Of a stretch of DNA of 33,116 bases, positions 23,966 through 31,675 are shown in pieces. Numbering within the stretch: the stretch's first letter is position 1; the number at the start of each line of letters is the position of its first letter. The stretch is from Pseudorhodoplanes sp. (lineage in GTDB: Bacteria; Pseudomonadota; Alphaproteobacteria; Rhizobiales; Xanthobacteraceae). The stretch lies in the NCBI GenBank assembly GCA_008933495.1, contig WBUW01000001.1:1-33116 (forward strand), written 5' to 3'. Both the position numbers and the translations under genes were made by a program. Under the pieces are notes generated by a model. It was given only the letters and a program-made list of their open reading frames with translations, searched no databases and had not been told where the DNA came from.

Positions 23966-26091
23966 GCCAGCGCCTCCGCTTCCGCGCGTCGCAGACAATT
24001 GCGGACCAGGTCGTCGCGGCCCTTCTGATAGAGAGCAAACGAGCCGTGGCGATCGACCACGCAGTCGAAATTCGCCGAGACCAGCACGGTGGTCGTGACT
24101 GTTTCGATCAGGGCAGGGCCGCTGACCCGGTTGCCGTGCCGCAGGACATGGCCGTCGTAAACGCGGGTGTCCTCGAACGACGCCGTTTCCGGCACATAGA
24201 CGGAGCGACGGCTCTTCACGGCATGGCCGGCGTTCTCGCGATGATAGGGTTCCGCGGTATGGTCGCGCCGTTCAACCGCACCGATCGCCTGGAGTCGGAC
24301 GTTGATCAGCTCGATCGGCGTACCTTCGGCCTCCAGAGAATAGCCGTAGAGCCTGTTGTGCTCGGCGTGGAAATCGCGCGCAATCGACGCCGCATCGCGA
24401 CGATCGAGCGCCGCCTGCGTCACCGCGAAGGAAACCTCGTGATACTGCTTCGCATAACGGCAATCGAACCGGACCGTGAAACGCCGTCGCGGCATTGGGA
24501 TGTGCTCGTCCGCCAGCACGCTGTCGCCGTCGCGCCGCAATTCGGCCAGGACCGCGCCGAGGCGCTGCCAGTCGAGCGTGCTGAGACGCGAGACGAAGGT
24601 TCGGACATAGTCGTGCTTGAGCTCCGACAGCAGCATGCCGAACGCACACAGGACCGATGAGGAGCGCGGTACGATCTGCAGCGGGATTTCAAGCTCGTTG
24701 CAGATCAGGCAGGAATGAATCGGACCGGCGCCGCCGGCGGCGATGAGCGGAAATTCGCGCGGGTCGTAGCCGCGCTTGATCGTTACTTCGCGCACGCCCT
24801 GCGCCATGTTGTTGCAGGCGACGCGGTACATCCCGGCGGCGGTTTGCTCGACCGACAGAGCCATGCGTTCGGCGATGTTGACCGCAATGGCCCGGCGTGC
24901 AGCTTCGGGATCGAGCTTGATCTTGCCCCCGGCAAAAAAGCCGGGATCGAGATAACCGAGCACGAGATTGGCGTCGGTCACCGTCGGCAAGGAGCCGCCC
25001 TGGCCGTAGCAGGCCGGACCGGGCGCCGCGCCGGCGCTTTGCGGCCCCATGCGCAGCATGCCGCCCTCGTCGAGCCAGCCGATCGAGCCGCCGCCGGCCC
25101 CGATGGTGTGGATGTCGAGCATGGGCAGTGCGATCTTGTGGCGGGCGATCTCGCCGTCATTGACCATCGCCGGAGCACCGAACGACACCGATGCCTCAAA
25201 GCTGGTGCCGCCCATGTCGGTGGTGATGCATTTGTCGACGCCGTGCGCCTCCGCATAGAACAGTCCGGCCGCCGGTCCGCCGGCCGGTCCCGACAACAGC
25301 GTGAGCGCAGCTCTTTCCCGCGCAACTTGCGGCGACATGACGCCGCCGTTCGACTGCATGATCAGCAGGATGCCTTCGAAACCAACCTCCTTCAGGCCGA
25401 TGACCAGGCGGTCGAGATAGCGGTTCAGTATCGGCCCGACATAGGAGTTGAGCGCGGTCGTGCTCACGCGCTCGTAGAAGCGGATGGTCGGAAGCAACGT
25501 TGTCGACACCGTCAGATAGGCATCGGGAAGCGCGCGGCGCACGAGGTCTGCGGCCGCGCGTTCGTGTTCCGGGGAGGCGAAGGCATTCATGAAGCAGATC
25601 GAGACCGCTTCGATCTTCTCGGCCTTGAACAGCGCGATCGCCGCACGAATTTCGGCGAGCGAAAGCGGCTCGATTTCACGGCCGCTGCCGTCGAGCCGCC
25701 CGCCCACGCCGATTCGCAGATAGCGCGGGACCAGGGGCCGAACGTTGGTATAGCGGTTGTCGTACTGGCGCTCGCGAATGCCGCGACGCATCTCCAGCGC
25801 GTCGCGGACGCCGCGGGTGGTGAGAAGAGCGGACCGCGCACCGGTCTGCGTGAGCGTCGCGTTGGTCGTGACCGTCGTGCCGTGAACGATCGTGTCGACC
25901 GAGCCGATGAAGCGCTCGAAGCTGGCGCCCGGCACCAGCATTTCGGCCACTTCGCGCAGGCCGGCAATCACTGCGATTGACGGGTCGCTTGGCGACGACA
26001 GGATTTTATGAATGAGCGGCTCCGCGCCATGGCCGGCGACGATGAAGTCGGTGAAGGTGCCGCCAACGTCGATGCCGATCTTGAGGACCAT
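23962..26091 (-). CDS. HyuA-type ATPase subunit, hydantoinase/oxoprolinase family
   Basis: A 709-residue HyuA protein with an actin-like ATPase fold. GIDVGGTFTDFIV (residues 6-18) is the first phosphate loop, TTVTTNATLTQTGARSALLTT (near 74-94) is typical, DMGGTSFEASV near 297 is the second phosphate loop, and GAGGGSIGW follows near 330. It phosphorylates the substrate so that HyuB can hydrolyse or carboxylate it. It starts 19 bases after the ligase stop with GGGGAG upstream and is translationally coupled to hyuB. The substrate could be a lactam or imide made by the molybdenum hydroxylase in the same operon; that link is inferred from position only. Confidence 0.95.
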   Translation of the reverse strand: MVLKIGIDVGGTFTDFIVAGHGAEPLIHKILSSPSDPSIAVIAGLREVAEMLVPGASFERFIGSVDTIVHGTTVTTNATLTQTGARSALLTTRGVRDALEMRRGIRERQYDNRYTNVRPLVPRYLRIGVGGRLDGSGREIEPLSLAEIRAAIALFKAEKIEAVSICFMNAFASPEHERAAADLVRRALPDAYLTVSTTLLPTIRFYERVSTTALNSYVGPILNRYLDRLVIGLKEVGFEGILLIMQSNGGVMSPQVARERAALTLLSGPAGGPAAGLFYAEAHGVDKCITTDMGGTSFEASVSFGAPAMVNDGEIARHKIALPMLDIHTIGAGGGSIGWLDEGGMLRMGPQSAGAAPGPACYGQGGSLPTVTDANLVLGYLDPGFFAGGKIKLDPEAARRAIAVNIAERMALSVEQTAAGMYRVACNNMAQGVREVTIKRGYDPREFPLIAAGGAGPIHSCLICNELEIPLQIVPRSSSVLCAFGMLLSELKHDYVRTFVSRLSTLDWQRLGAVLAELRRDGDSVLADEHIPMPRRRFTVRFDCRYAKQYHEVSFAVTQAALDRRDAASIARDFHAEHNRLYGYSLEAEGTPIELINVRLQAIGAVERRDHTAEPYHRENAGHAVKSRRSVYVPETASFEDTRVYDGHVLRHGNRVSGPALIETVTTTVLVSANFDCVVDRHGSFALYQKGRDDLVRNCLRRAEAEALA

Positions 26092-26110
26092 GTGACGATC
26101 CGCTCCCCGT

Positions 26111-27628
26111 TCATGCCATTGCCGGCTCGGCGGCCTGCAGTGCCGAGCGCTTGATCTTGCCGAGTTCGGTGCGCGGAAGCGCGTCGACGAAGCGCACCGC
26201 CCGCGGGTGCTTGTAGCGGGCGATGCGACCGGTAAAGAGCGCGAGCACGTCCGCTTCGCTCATGCGCGCAGACGGCTGCAGCGCCACGATCGCCACGACG
26301 ATTTCGCCCCAGTGCTGGTCGCGCTGGCCGACGACGCAGGCTTCGCGGATGTCCGGGCATTCGGCAAGGATGCTCTCGAGCTCGGCCGGATAGATGTTTT
26401 CGCCGCCGGAAATGATCATGTCGCTCTTGCGCGACACGACGTGGAGATAGCCCTCGTCGTCGAAATGGCCGATGTCGCTCGAGTAGTACCAGCCATCACG
26501 CAACGCCGCAGCGGTGGCCTGCGGCGCGTTCCAATAGCCGCGCATGACGTTCGGTCCGCGCACCACGATCTCGCCGTGGCGGCCGGCCGGAAGCTCGTTG
26601 CCGTCGTCATCGACCACGCGCACCTCGCAGTGCAACGCCGGCAGGCCGGCGGCGCCGGCCTTGCGATCGGAATCCTCGGCGCGCAGATAGGTCGCAATCG
26701 GGCAGGTCTCGGTGGCGCCATAAACCTGAATGAGGCGCAGCCCGCGAGCATTGACGCGCCGCACGAACGATTCCGGTACGATCGTCGAGCCGGTGGTGAT
26801 GGAGCGCAGGCTCGACAGGTCAGCGTCCGCCCAGCGCGGATGCTCCATCATCGCCACGAGTTGCGCGGGGACCAGCACGGCGAGCGTGATGCGCTCGCGC
26901 TCGATGGTTTCGATTGTGGCCAGCGGGTCGAACCTGGCGTGCAGCGTTACGCAGGCGCCCGCGTGCAAGGCCGGCACGGTCTGGATGTTGAGCCCGCCGA
27001 CGTGGAACATGGGCAGCGTCGTCAACACGCGGTCGGCGCCGGTCAGATCGTGCATGTGCGCGCTGTTGACGGAATTCCAGAACAACGCGCTCTGCGTGAG
27101 GACGACCGCCTTGGGGCCGCCGGTCGATCCGGAGGTGTGACAAAGCAGGATCGGGAGGTTCCCCTCGTCGGTCGGGGCTCGCGTCCGCTCGCACGCGGGT
27201 CCGTCTTCGGAGCTCTCCCAAGCCTGGCCGGCGGCTGCGATATCGCCGATCACGGTCCAGGTCACGGCGGGGTGCGCGTCGCGCAGTTCCCGGGTATTCG
27301 CGAGAAACGATTCCTCGATCAACACCATGCGTGGTCGGCAGTGCCCGAGCACGCGCGCATGCTCCGGCGGCGCCAGGCGCCAGTTGAGCGGCATCAGCAT
27401 GGCGCCCAGTCGCGCGCATGCAAATAGCGTCACCAGCATGTCCGGATTGTTGTAGCCGAGGAAGGCCACGATATCGCCTTCCGCAATGCCAAGAGCGGCA
27501 AACCGCGCAGCGGCTTGGCGAACGCGTCGGGCAAGCGCGGCATAAGTCAGAACGTCGCCGGCAAATCGAATCGCCGGCCGCGCGGGCGAGAACGCCGCGT
27601 GCCGCTCGATCCAATGCGCGAGGTTCAT
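26111..27628 (-). CDS. AMP-dependent acyl-CoA ligase
   Basis: A 505-residue ANL-superfamily ligase and the second in this gene set. LLCHTSGSTGGPKAVVLTQ near 161 is the ATP loop, QVYGATETCP near 301 is the A5 motif, GWYYSSDIGHFDDEGYLHV near 380 holds the hinge, and RTELGKIKR at the end carries the catalytic Lys. I use the ATG at 27626-27628; a longer frame to 27691 runs into the thiolase gene with low-complexity Arg/Gly residues. It follows the thiolase by 8 bases. Its divergence from the ligase at 6954 in length and motif wording implies different acids are activated. Confidence 0.93.
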   Translation of the reverse strand: MNLAHWIERHAAFSPARPAIRFAGDVLTYAALARRVRQAAARFAALGIAEGDIVAFLGYNNPDMLVTLFACARLGAMLMPLNWRLAPPEHARVLGHCRPRMVLIEESFLANTRELRDAHPAVTWTVIGDIAAAGQAWESSEDGPACERTRAPTDEGNLPILLCHTSGSTGGPKAVVLTQSALFWNSVNSAHMHDLTGADRVLTTLPMFHVGGLNIQTVPALHAGACVTLHARFDPLATIETIERERITLAVLVPAQLVAMMEHPRWADADLSSLRSITTGSTIVPESFVRRVNARGLRLIQVYGATETCPIATYLRAEDSDRKAGAAGLPALHCEVRVVDDDGNELPAGRHGEIVVRGPNVMRGYWNAPQATAAALRDGWYYSSDIGHFDDEGYLHVVSRKSDMIISGGENIYPAELESILAECPDIREACVVGQRDQHWGEIVVAIVALQPSARMSEADVLALFTGRIARYKHPRAVRFVDALPRTELGKIKRSALQAAEPAMA

Positions 27629-27636
27629 ATCGTCAC

Positions 27637-28842
27637 CTACTCGTCGCCAACCTCGACCACCGCCGCCATTGCGGTATCGCCGGCGGCGCACCCGGCGAAC
27701 AGGCCATGGCCGCCGCCGCGGCCGGCCAGTTCCTCAATGAGTTCGATGATGGCGCGCGTTCCCATCGGAGCCTGCGGATGGCCCCACACCAGCGAGCAGC
27801 CGAAATTGTTCATGCGCGCGAGATCGATCCCGGTCTGGCGCGCGAACAGGACATCATTCACCGCAAACGGGTTATGGATCTTGATCGCGTCCATTCGCTC
27901 GATGCTCAGGCCGGCCTCGGCGAGCGCGCGCCGGGCAGCCGGAATGGGTGCTTCCGGCATGTGGGCGAGCGCGGCGCGCGCAGCGCCGAAGCCGCGCAGC
28001 CGAATGCGAATGTTCCGATCACGGCTGAGCTCGCGCGCGCGGTCGGGAGCGGCAACGATGATCGCCGCGTTGCCATCGGCGGGATGGGTCTGCCCGCCGA
28101 ACGTCACGCTGCCGCCGTCGATCGCCGGTTTGAGTCCGGCGAGGCCTTCCGCTGTTGAGAACCTGACGCCCTCGTCGGACGGCAGGCTTGCGACCGATCT
28201 CCGGTACGATGGATCGGGCACCTCGAACGGCAAAGTCATGAAGCGTTTCTGGAAGGCGCAATCATCCGCCAGCGCGTCGCGGTACTGCGCCTCGCGCATC
28301 AGCACCACATCGTGCTGCTCGGCGGTCGTGATCTGATGCTTGGCCGCGACGTTCTCGGCCGTGCGCAGCATCGAGTGGGGGCCGAGCGGGTCGCAGCCGA
28401 AATTGTCCATGACCCAGTCTTCGTGCCGGCCGGTGCCGCCGGGCCCGCGTGGATTGGGGTAATAGAGATGCGGTCCGTTCGAGGTCCGGTCGCAGGTCAC
28501 GGCAAGCGTCACCGCCGATCGCCCGGCGTCCACCTCTTCGGCTGCCGACAGCAGCACGCGCATGCCCGTTGCGCAGGCCTGCATGACGGTGGGGCCGCCG
28601 ACATGCGCAAGGCCGGCGAGTCCGGCGAGCCAGGGCATGCCGTAGAACGAATGTTTCTGCGGCACGCTCATGCCGAGCACGCCATGATCGATCGCCTCGC
28701 CGGCAATGCCACGCCGGGCCATTTCTCCTTTGGCGACGAAAGCCGCAAACTCGATGGCATGCAGGTTGGAGAATGCGCCCTGCCAGCGCGCGAATGGCGT
28801 GCTCCAATAGGCGCCGTATGGAATCTCAGCCCGGCATGCCAC
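27637..28842 (-). CDS. Thiolase family protein
   Basis: A 401-residue thiolase. The nucleophile is C90 in GGPTVMQACATGMRVLL. The C-terminal region has NNFGCSLVWGHPQAPMGTR (catalytic His in GHP) and LFAGCAAGDTAM, where the second catalytic Cys lies. HNPFAVNDVLFARQ replaces the usual NExF loop, a wording seen in a divergent thiolase branch. The GTG start at 28840-28842 is chosen because AAGGGAGAG lies just upstream; the open frame extends to 29268, but that part is an out-of-frame reading of the GntR gene. It overlaps the regulator's stop by 17 bases. It would cleave a 3-oxoacyl-CoA at the end of the pathway. Confidence 0.9.
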   Translation of the reverse strand: MACRAEIPYGAYWSTPFARWQGAFSNLHAIEFAAFVAKGEMARRGIAGEAIDHGVLGMSVPQKHSFYGMPWLAGLAGLAHVGGPTVMQACATGMRVLLSAAEEVDAGRSAVTLAVTCDRTSNGPHLYYPNPRGPGGTGRHEDWVMDNFGCDPLGPHSMLRTAENVAAKHQITTAEQHDVVLMREAQYRDALADDCAFQKRFMTLPFEVPDPSYRRSVASLPSDEGVRFSTAEGLAGLKPAIDGGSVTFGGQTHPADGNAAIIVAAPDRARELSRDRNIRIRLRGFGAARAALAHMPEAPIPAARRALAEAGLSIERMDAIKIHNPFAVNDVLFARQTGIDLARMNNFGCSLVWGHPQAPMGTRAIIELIEELAGRGGGHGLFAGCAAGDTAMAAVVEVGDE

Positions 28843-29521
28843 GGCTGTTCTCTCCCTTGTCCCGCCGGCTGAGCAGCTCCTGCAGGATACGTTTCGCCTC
28901 CGACAGGTGATCGCGCATGGCGCCGGCGGCGGCCTCCGCGTCCCCCGAAGAAAGCGCCGTGGCCAGGCGCTCGAGGCCACGCAGCACGACCTGCCGCGTT
29001 TGCGGGTTTCCGAGCGTGAGCGCCCGCAGGTAACGGACGTGGTCTGCGTAAAGCTCGATGGCGCGCAGGAGCCTTTGATTGGGAACCAGCGCCAGCCATG
29101 CCGCGCGATAGCGATAATTGGCCTGCATGAATGCGCCGGCGTCGCCGGCGGCGTGGGCGGCCGCCATCGTGGCAAGTTCATGACGCAACGGCAGCAACCG
29201 GCCGCAAGCGTCGACGCGGGCGGCGACCTGCCGCACGGCCTCCGGCTCGAGGAGGAGCCGCAATTCATAGATGTCGTTTAGATCAGCCTCCGACAGCGAT
29301 GGAACGATGAGGCTGCGCCCCTGAATGTCGAGCAGTCCCTCGCTGACGAGTCTGCCAAGCGCTTCTCTTACCGGGGTGCGCGATACGCCAAGCTGCGCGG
29401 CGAGGGCGGCCTCCTGAAGCGGCTGTCCGCTTGGCAATCGGCCGGAACAGACATGCTCGCGCAAGGTCTGATAGACGCGGTCAGTCAACGATTGCGGCCG
29501 ATCAATCGCGCTCAGTGACAT
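28826..29521 (-). CDS. GntR family transcriptional regulator, FCD subfamily
   Basis: A 231-residue regulator, first gene of the long minus-strand set and so its probable controller. The winged HTH spans about 11-75, with EAALAAQLGVSRTPVREALGRL as the recognition part. The FCD domain covers about 78-215. Of the four metal ligands usual in FCD domains only H205 (RDHL) remains; the other positions read N135, R139 and L183, so it probably binds its effector without metal. Its stop overlaps the thiolase start by 17 bases. A palindrome at 29541-29560, 20 bases from its start codon, is the likely operator and implies autoregulation. Confidence 0.92.
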   Translation of the reverse strand: MSLSAIDRPQSLTDRVYQTLREHVCSGRLPSGQPLQEAALAAQLGVSRTPVREALGRLVSEGLLDIQGRSLIVPSLSEADLNDIYELRLLLEPEAVRQVAARVDACGRLLPLRHELATMAAAHAAGDAGAFMQANYRYRAAWLALVPNQRLLRAIELYADHVRYLRALTLGNPQTRQVVLRGLERLATALSSGDAEAAAGAMRDHLSEAKRILQELLSRRDKGENSRGMPG

Positions 29522-29540
29522 GACGCGGCGTCCGATGGCT

Positions 29541-29560
29541 GTGTCCCGTATACGGGATAC
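29541..29560. promoter_or_regulatory. Palindromic operator candidate in front of the GntR gene
   Basis: GTGTCCCGTATACGGGATAC is a 20-base palindrome with a single mismatched pair; its 14-base core TCCCGTATACGGGA (29544-29557) is perfect. FCD-type GntR regulators often bind a short palindrome with a GTATAC-like centre. It lies just upstream of the first gene of the operon, where a repressor would block transcription. Confidence 0.7.
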
Positions 29561-29584
29561 TTGGGGCCGATCGGTTAAGCGTCC

Positions 29585-29626
29585 TTGACTTTAGTCAACG
29601 CCGGGTAAGGCACCACAACATTGTGG
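29585..29626. promoter_or_regulatory. Two further short palindromes upstream of the GntR operon
   Basis: TTGACT-TT-AGTCAA (29585-29598) and CCACAA-CA-TTGTGG (29613-29626) are perfect 6-base inverted repeats with 2-base centres. On the minus strand the first also offers a TTGACT -35-like hexamer. They sit 25-85 bases upstream of the 20-base operator and may be extra regulator sites. No firm -10 was identified. Confidence 0.4.
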
Positions 29627-29760
29627 ACCTGCGAGGGGCCGCGCCTTTCAGAAAGCACCCGAACGTCAATTTGCGCGTTGTTGCATCGCGGAATCGGGCG
29701 GCGTTCCGGTCGACGAGAATGACAACCGGCGAAAGACGTTTGTCTGCCTGGAGCGCAATC
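29627..29760. other. Intergenic filler between GntR promoter region and repeat
   Basis: No gene or clear signal was seen in this stretch between the GntR upstream region and the palindromic element downstream of the yqeB-like gene. Confidence 0.3.
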
Positions 29761-29850
29761 CGCCGAAGTGGGTACCGGTTCGGCGAGAGATCGCGCGAAA
29801 AACTAAAGAATCCGGACCGTGATCCAATTCAATCTAAGCGGATCACGGTC
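29761..29850. repeat. Hyphomicrobiales-type intergenic palindromic element
   Basis: The block begins CGCCGAAGTGGGTACCGGTT and continues through a T/A-rich part into the palindrome GACCGTGATCC-N14-GGATCACGGTC. The wording, with 'AAGTGG..ACCGGTT' and 'GATCC...GGATCACGGTC', resembles short repeats abundant in intergenic DNA of Bradyrhizobium and its relatives. This is from memory; only one copy is in the window, so the repeat nature needs a genome search. Confidence 0.5.
29800..29850 (-). terminator. Rho-independent-like terminator of the yqeB-like gene
   Basis: GACCGTGATCC (29815-29825) and GGATCACGGTC (29840-29850) form a perfect 11-base-pair stem with a 14-base loop. It begins right at the TAG stop of the minus-strand gene. 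On that strand it is followed by CGGATTCTTTAGTTTTTCG, a T-rich run. It would end transcription before the GntR operon. Confidence 0.65.
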
Positions 29851-30716
29851 TAGCCGTCGCGCGGTGTGTTGCAATGGCGCATGGTCGCCTCGAGTACCGC
29901 TCCGGCAATGGCGCGGGCTTTGTCTGAGATCGTGCGGCAATATTCCGGACTTGCCCTCGGATCGATGTCGCCCAGCTTCAGGCCGGCGGTAACTTGCGTG
30001 CCCGGAAGAATGAGTCCTCGCAATACGCCATCGATCGCGGCGACAACAGGCAGATCCCCGACCTGTCCGACGACGTCGCCCCGGCCAATTCGGTCGCCAA
30101 TTCGGCGCTCGCTCCTGAACACGCCGTTCGCCGGTGAGCGCAGCACACGAGCCTGGGTATGGCCGGCGATGTCGCCGGGGACGCCCGTATTGGCGTCCGC
30201 GGCTCCCGAGGTGATGAGGCGGCCGAGGTGATGACCGCGATTGGTTTCTATGACGACATGACAGTCGCGTCCGGCGATGAAGCCCGGACCGAGCGCGATG
30301 ACCAGGGCGGCGTCTGCAATCGTCGTGGCGATATTCCGTTTGGCAAGGATCGCATCGACAGCGATATCGGGAACCAGGTCTGCAATGCTGTCCCATCGGC
30401 GGCGGACGACGACGGCGATCCTGTTTTCGCACCATGTCCGCTCGACATCGGCAAGGTCATGCGCAACGCGGGCTTCGACCCCTTCAATTGTTGCCCGTCC
30501 GTCTTCGATTGCCGCGCAGAACGAAACCGTTCGGCGGACGCAAAGCGGGGCGTCCAGTTCCGTCATGCAAATGCGCCTGATGTTCGCCATGTAAAGGCGC
30601 CAGGCGACCGCGCTGGCCATTTCGCCGGCTCCCCTGATCAGAACGATGGGCGAGACTGGTGCGAGGCGGCCGCTGCGGCTTGAACCCGGGACGGTAGTGC
30701 CTGAAGCGTTAAGCAT
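29850..30716 (-). CDS. yqeB: YqeB/EF2563-type selenium-dependent molybdenum hydroxylase maturation protein
   Basis: A 288-residue protein. SPIVLIRGAGEMASAVAWRL near 22-41 is a Rossmann loop, TELDAPLCVRRTVSFCAAI follows, and the second half contains VIALGPGFIAGRDCHVVIETNRGHHLGRLI and a biotinyl-like stretch with RSPANGVFRSERRIGDRIGRGDVVGQVG. This matches the EF2563/YqeB family, which in comparative studies co-occurs with SelD and XdhC in organisms making a selenium-containing molybdenum hydroxylase. The ATG at 30714-30716 fits the family's start; a frame to 30875 would cover the operator region. It diverges from xdhC across a 134-base gap. Exact chemistry is unknown; a role in cofactor maturation is inferred. 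Confidence 0.85.
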   Translation of the reverse strand: MLNASGTTVPGSSRSGRLAPVSPIVLIRGAGEMASAVAWRLYMANIRRICMTELDAPLCVRRTVSFCAAIEDGRATIEGVEARVAHDLADVERTWCENRIAVVVRRRWDSIADLVPDIAVDAILAKRNIATTIADAALVIALGPGFIAGRDCHVVIETNRGHHLGRLITSGAADANTGVPGDIAGHTQARVLRSPANGVFRSERRIGDRIGRGDVVGQVGDLPVVAAIDGVLRGLILPGTQVTAGLKLGDIDPRASPEYCRTISDKARAIAGAVLEATMRHCNTPRDG

Positions 30717-30761
30717 TGGGCGGTCGAGGCCCCGTGTTTCGGCACGCGCATTTCTGTTTGC

Positions 30762-30790
30762 TTGCCCGACCAGCCCTATCACAATATAGT
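30762..30790 (+). promoter_or_regulatory. Candidate xdhC promoter
   Basis: TTGCCC (30762-30767) and TATAGT (30785-30790) stand 17 bases apart in front of xdhC. The -10 overlaps the inverted repeat AGTTTG-N5-CAAACT, so a repressor bound there would block the promoter. Confidence 0.4.
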
Positions 30791-30805
30791 TTGTATAGCA
30801 AACTA
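30787..30805. promoter_or_regulatory. MarR-type operator candidate, yqeB/xdhC divergent promoter
   Basis: TAGTTTG-TATAG-CAAACTA is a perfect 7+7 inverted repeat with a 5-base centre, in the 134-base gap between the divergent yqeB-like and xdhC genes. The same AGTTTG-N5-CAAACT appears at 32881-32897. Size and symmetry suit a MarR dimer, and a MarR gene lies between the two sites. Confidence 0.7.
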
Positions 30806-30850
30806 ATATGTTGTCCCGCTCGTCATGGCGCAGTAAGGTGTCGCCCGGAA

Positions 30851-31675
30851 ATGCCAAGCTGGGCGAATGCGCCAATGGCGATCAGCCACATCGATCTCTT
30901 TCAGGAAGCCGTTCGGCTCCATCGCGAGGGGCGGCCGTTCTGCACGGTAACCGTTGCCGATGCGCGCGGCAGCATTCCGCAGGAGATCGGAGCGAAAGCG
31001 CTGATCGGCCGCGATGGACTGATCTGCGGCACAATCGGCGGCGGCAAGATCGAGGCTTATGGCTGTGATAAGGCCCGCGCACTTCTGACGCCGGAATCCG
31101 GGCTACGGACGATGCTTGAGCGGGTCAATCTGCACCGCGACGTCGGCATGACCTGCGCCGGCGAGATGACCCTGCTTTACGAGGTCTTCCGCCCGGACTT
31201 CGAATGGAACGTCGTCGTGTTCGGAGCGGGGCATGTCGCGCAGAAGCTTTGCCGCTTGCTGGTTGAGCTGGATTGCCGGGTGATCTGCATCGATCCGCGC
31301 TCAGAATGGCTCGACCGGCTGCCACACAGCCCGCGTTTGGAAAGGCGTCTGGTCAAGGATTTCGCCGACGACATGGATTGTGTGCCACGCGGCGCCTTCG
31401 TCGTTGTGATGACGATGGGTCACGCAACTGACCTGCCGGTGTTGCAGGCGCTGTTCCGCACGGACGTCGGCGCGCCGTTCATCGGCGTTCTCGGAAGCGA
31501 TTCGAAGGCGGCCATCATGCGCCGGGAACTTCGAGCCGGCGGCGTCGCCAACGAGTTCATTGCCCGGATCAACTGTCCGCTTGGCGAGAAGTTTGGAGAC
31601 AACACGCCGGCTGATATTGCCGTCAGCATCCTTTCTCAACTTGTGCGAGCCCGGCGCGAATCTGCCACCAAGTGA
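30851..31675 (+). CDS. xdhC: XdhC-family molybdenum cofactor maturation protein
   Basis: A 274-residue protein. The N-terminal XdhC/CoxI domain has FCTVTVADARGSIPQEIGAK and LICGTIGGGKIEAYG. The C-terminal Rossmann domain has NVVVFGAGHVAQKLCRLLVELD near 125-146. XdhC proteins hold and sulfurate the molybdenum cofactor and pass it to xanthine dehydrogenase family enzymes; in selenium-using systems they may deal with the selenated form. The ATG at 30851 is preferred because AAGGTG lies about 11 bases upstream; 30875 is an alternative. Its stop overlaps the start of the selD remnant by 4 bases (ATGA). It is controlled, by position, from the shared operator at 30787-30805. Confidence 0.92.
   Translation: MPSWANAPMAISHIDLFQEAVRLHREGRPFCTVTVADARGSIPQEIGAKALIGRDGLICGTIGGGKIEAYGCDKARALLTPESGLRTMLERVNLHRDVGMTCAGEMTLLYEVFRPDFEWNVVVFGAGHVAQKLCRLLVELDCRVICIDPRSEWLDRLPHSPRLERRLVKDFADDMDCVPRGAFVVVMTMGHATDLPVLQALFRTDVGAPFIGVLGSDSKAAIMRRELRAGGVANEFIARINCPLGEKFGDNTPADIAVSILSQLVRARRESATK

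Noticed and set aside
28843..29268. Longer thiolase start
   Set aside because: The added residues are the GntR gene read in another frame, rich in Arg, Ser and Cys, and the GTG at 28842 has a good ribosome-binding site.
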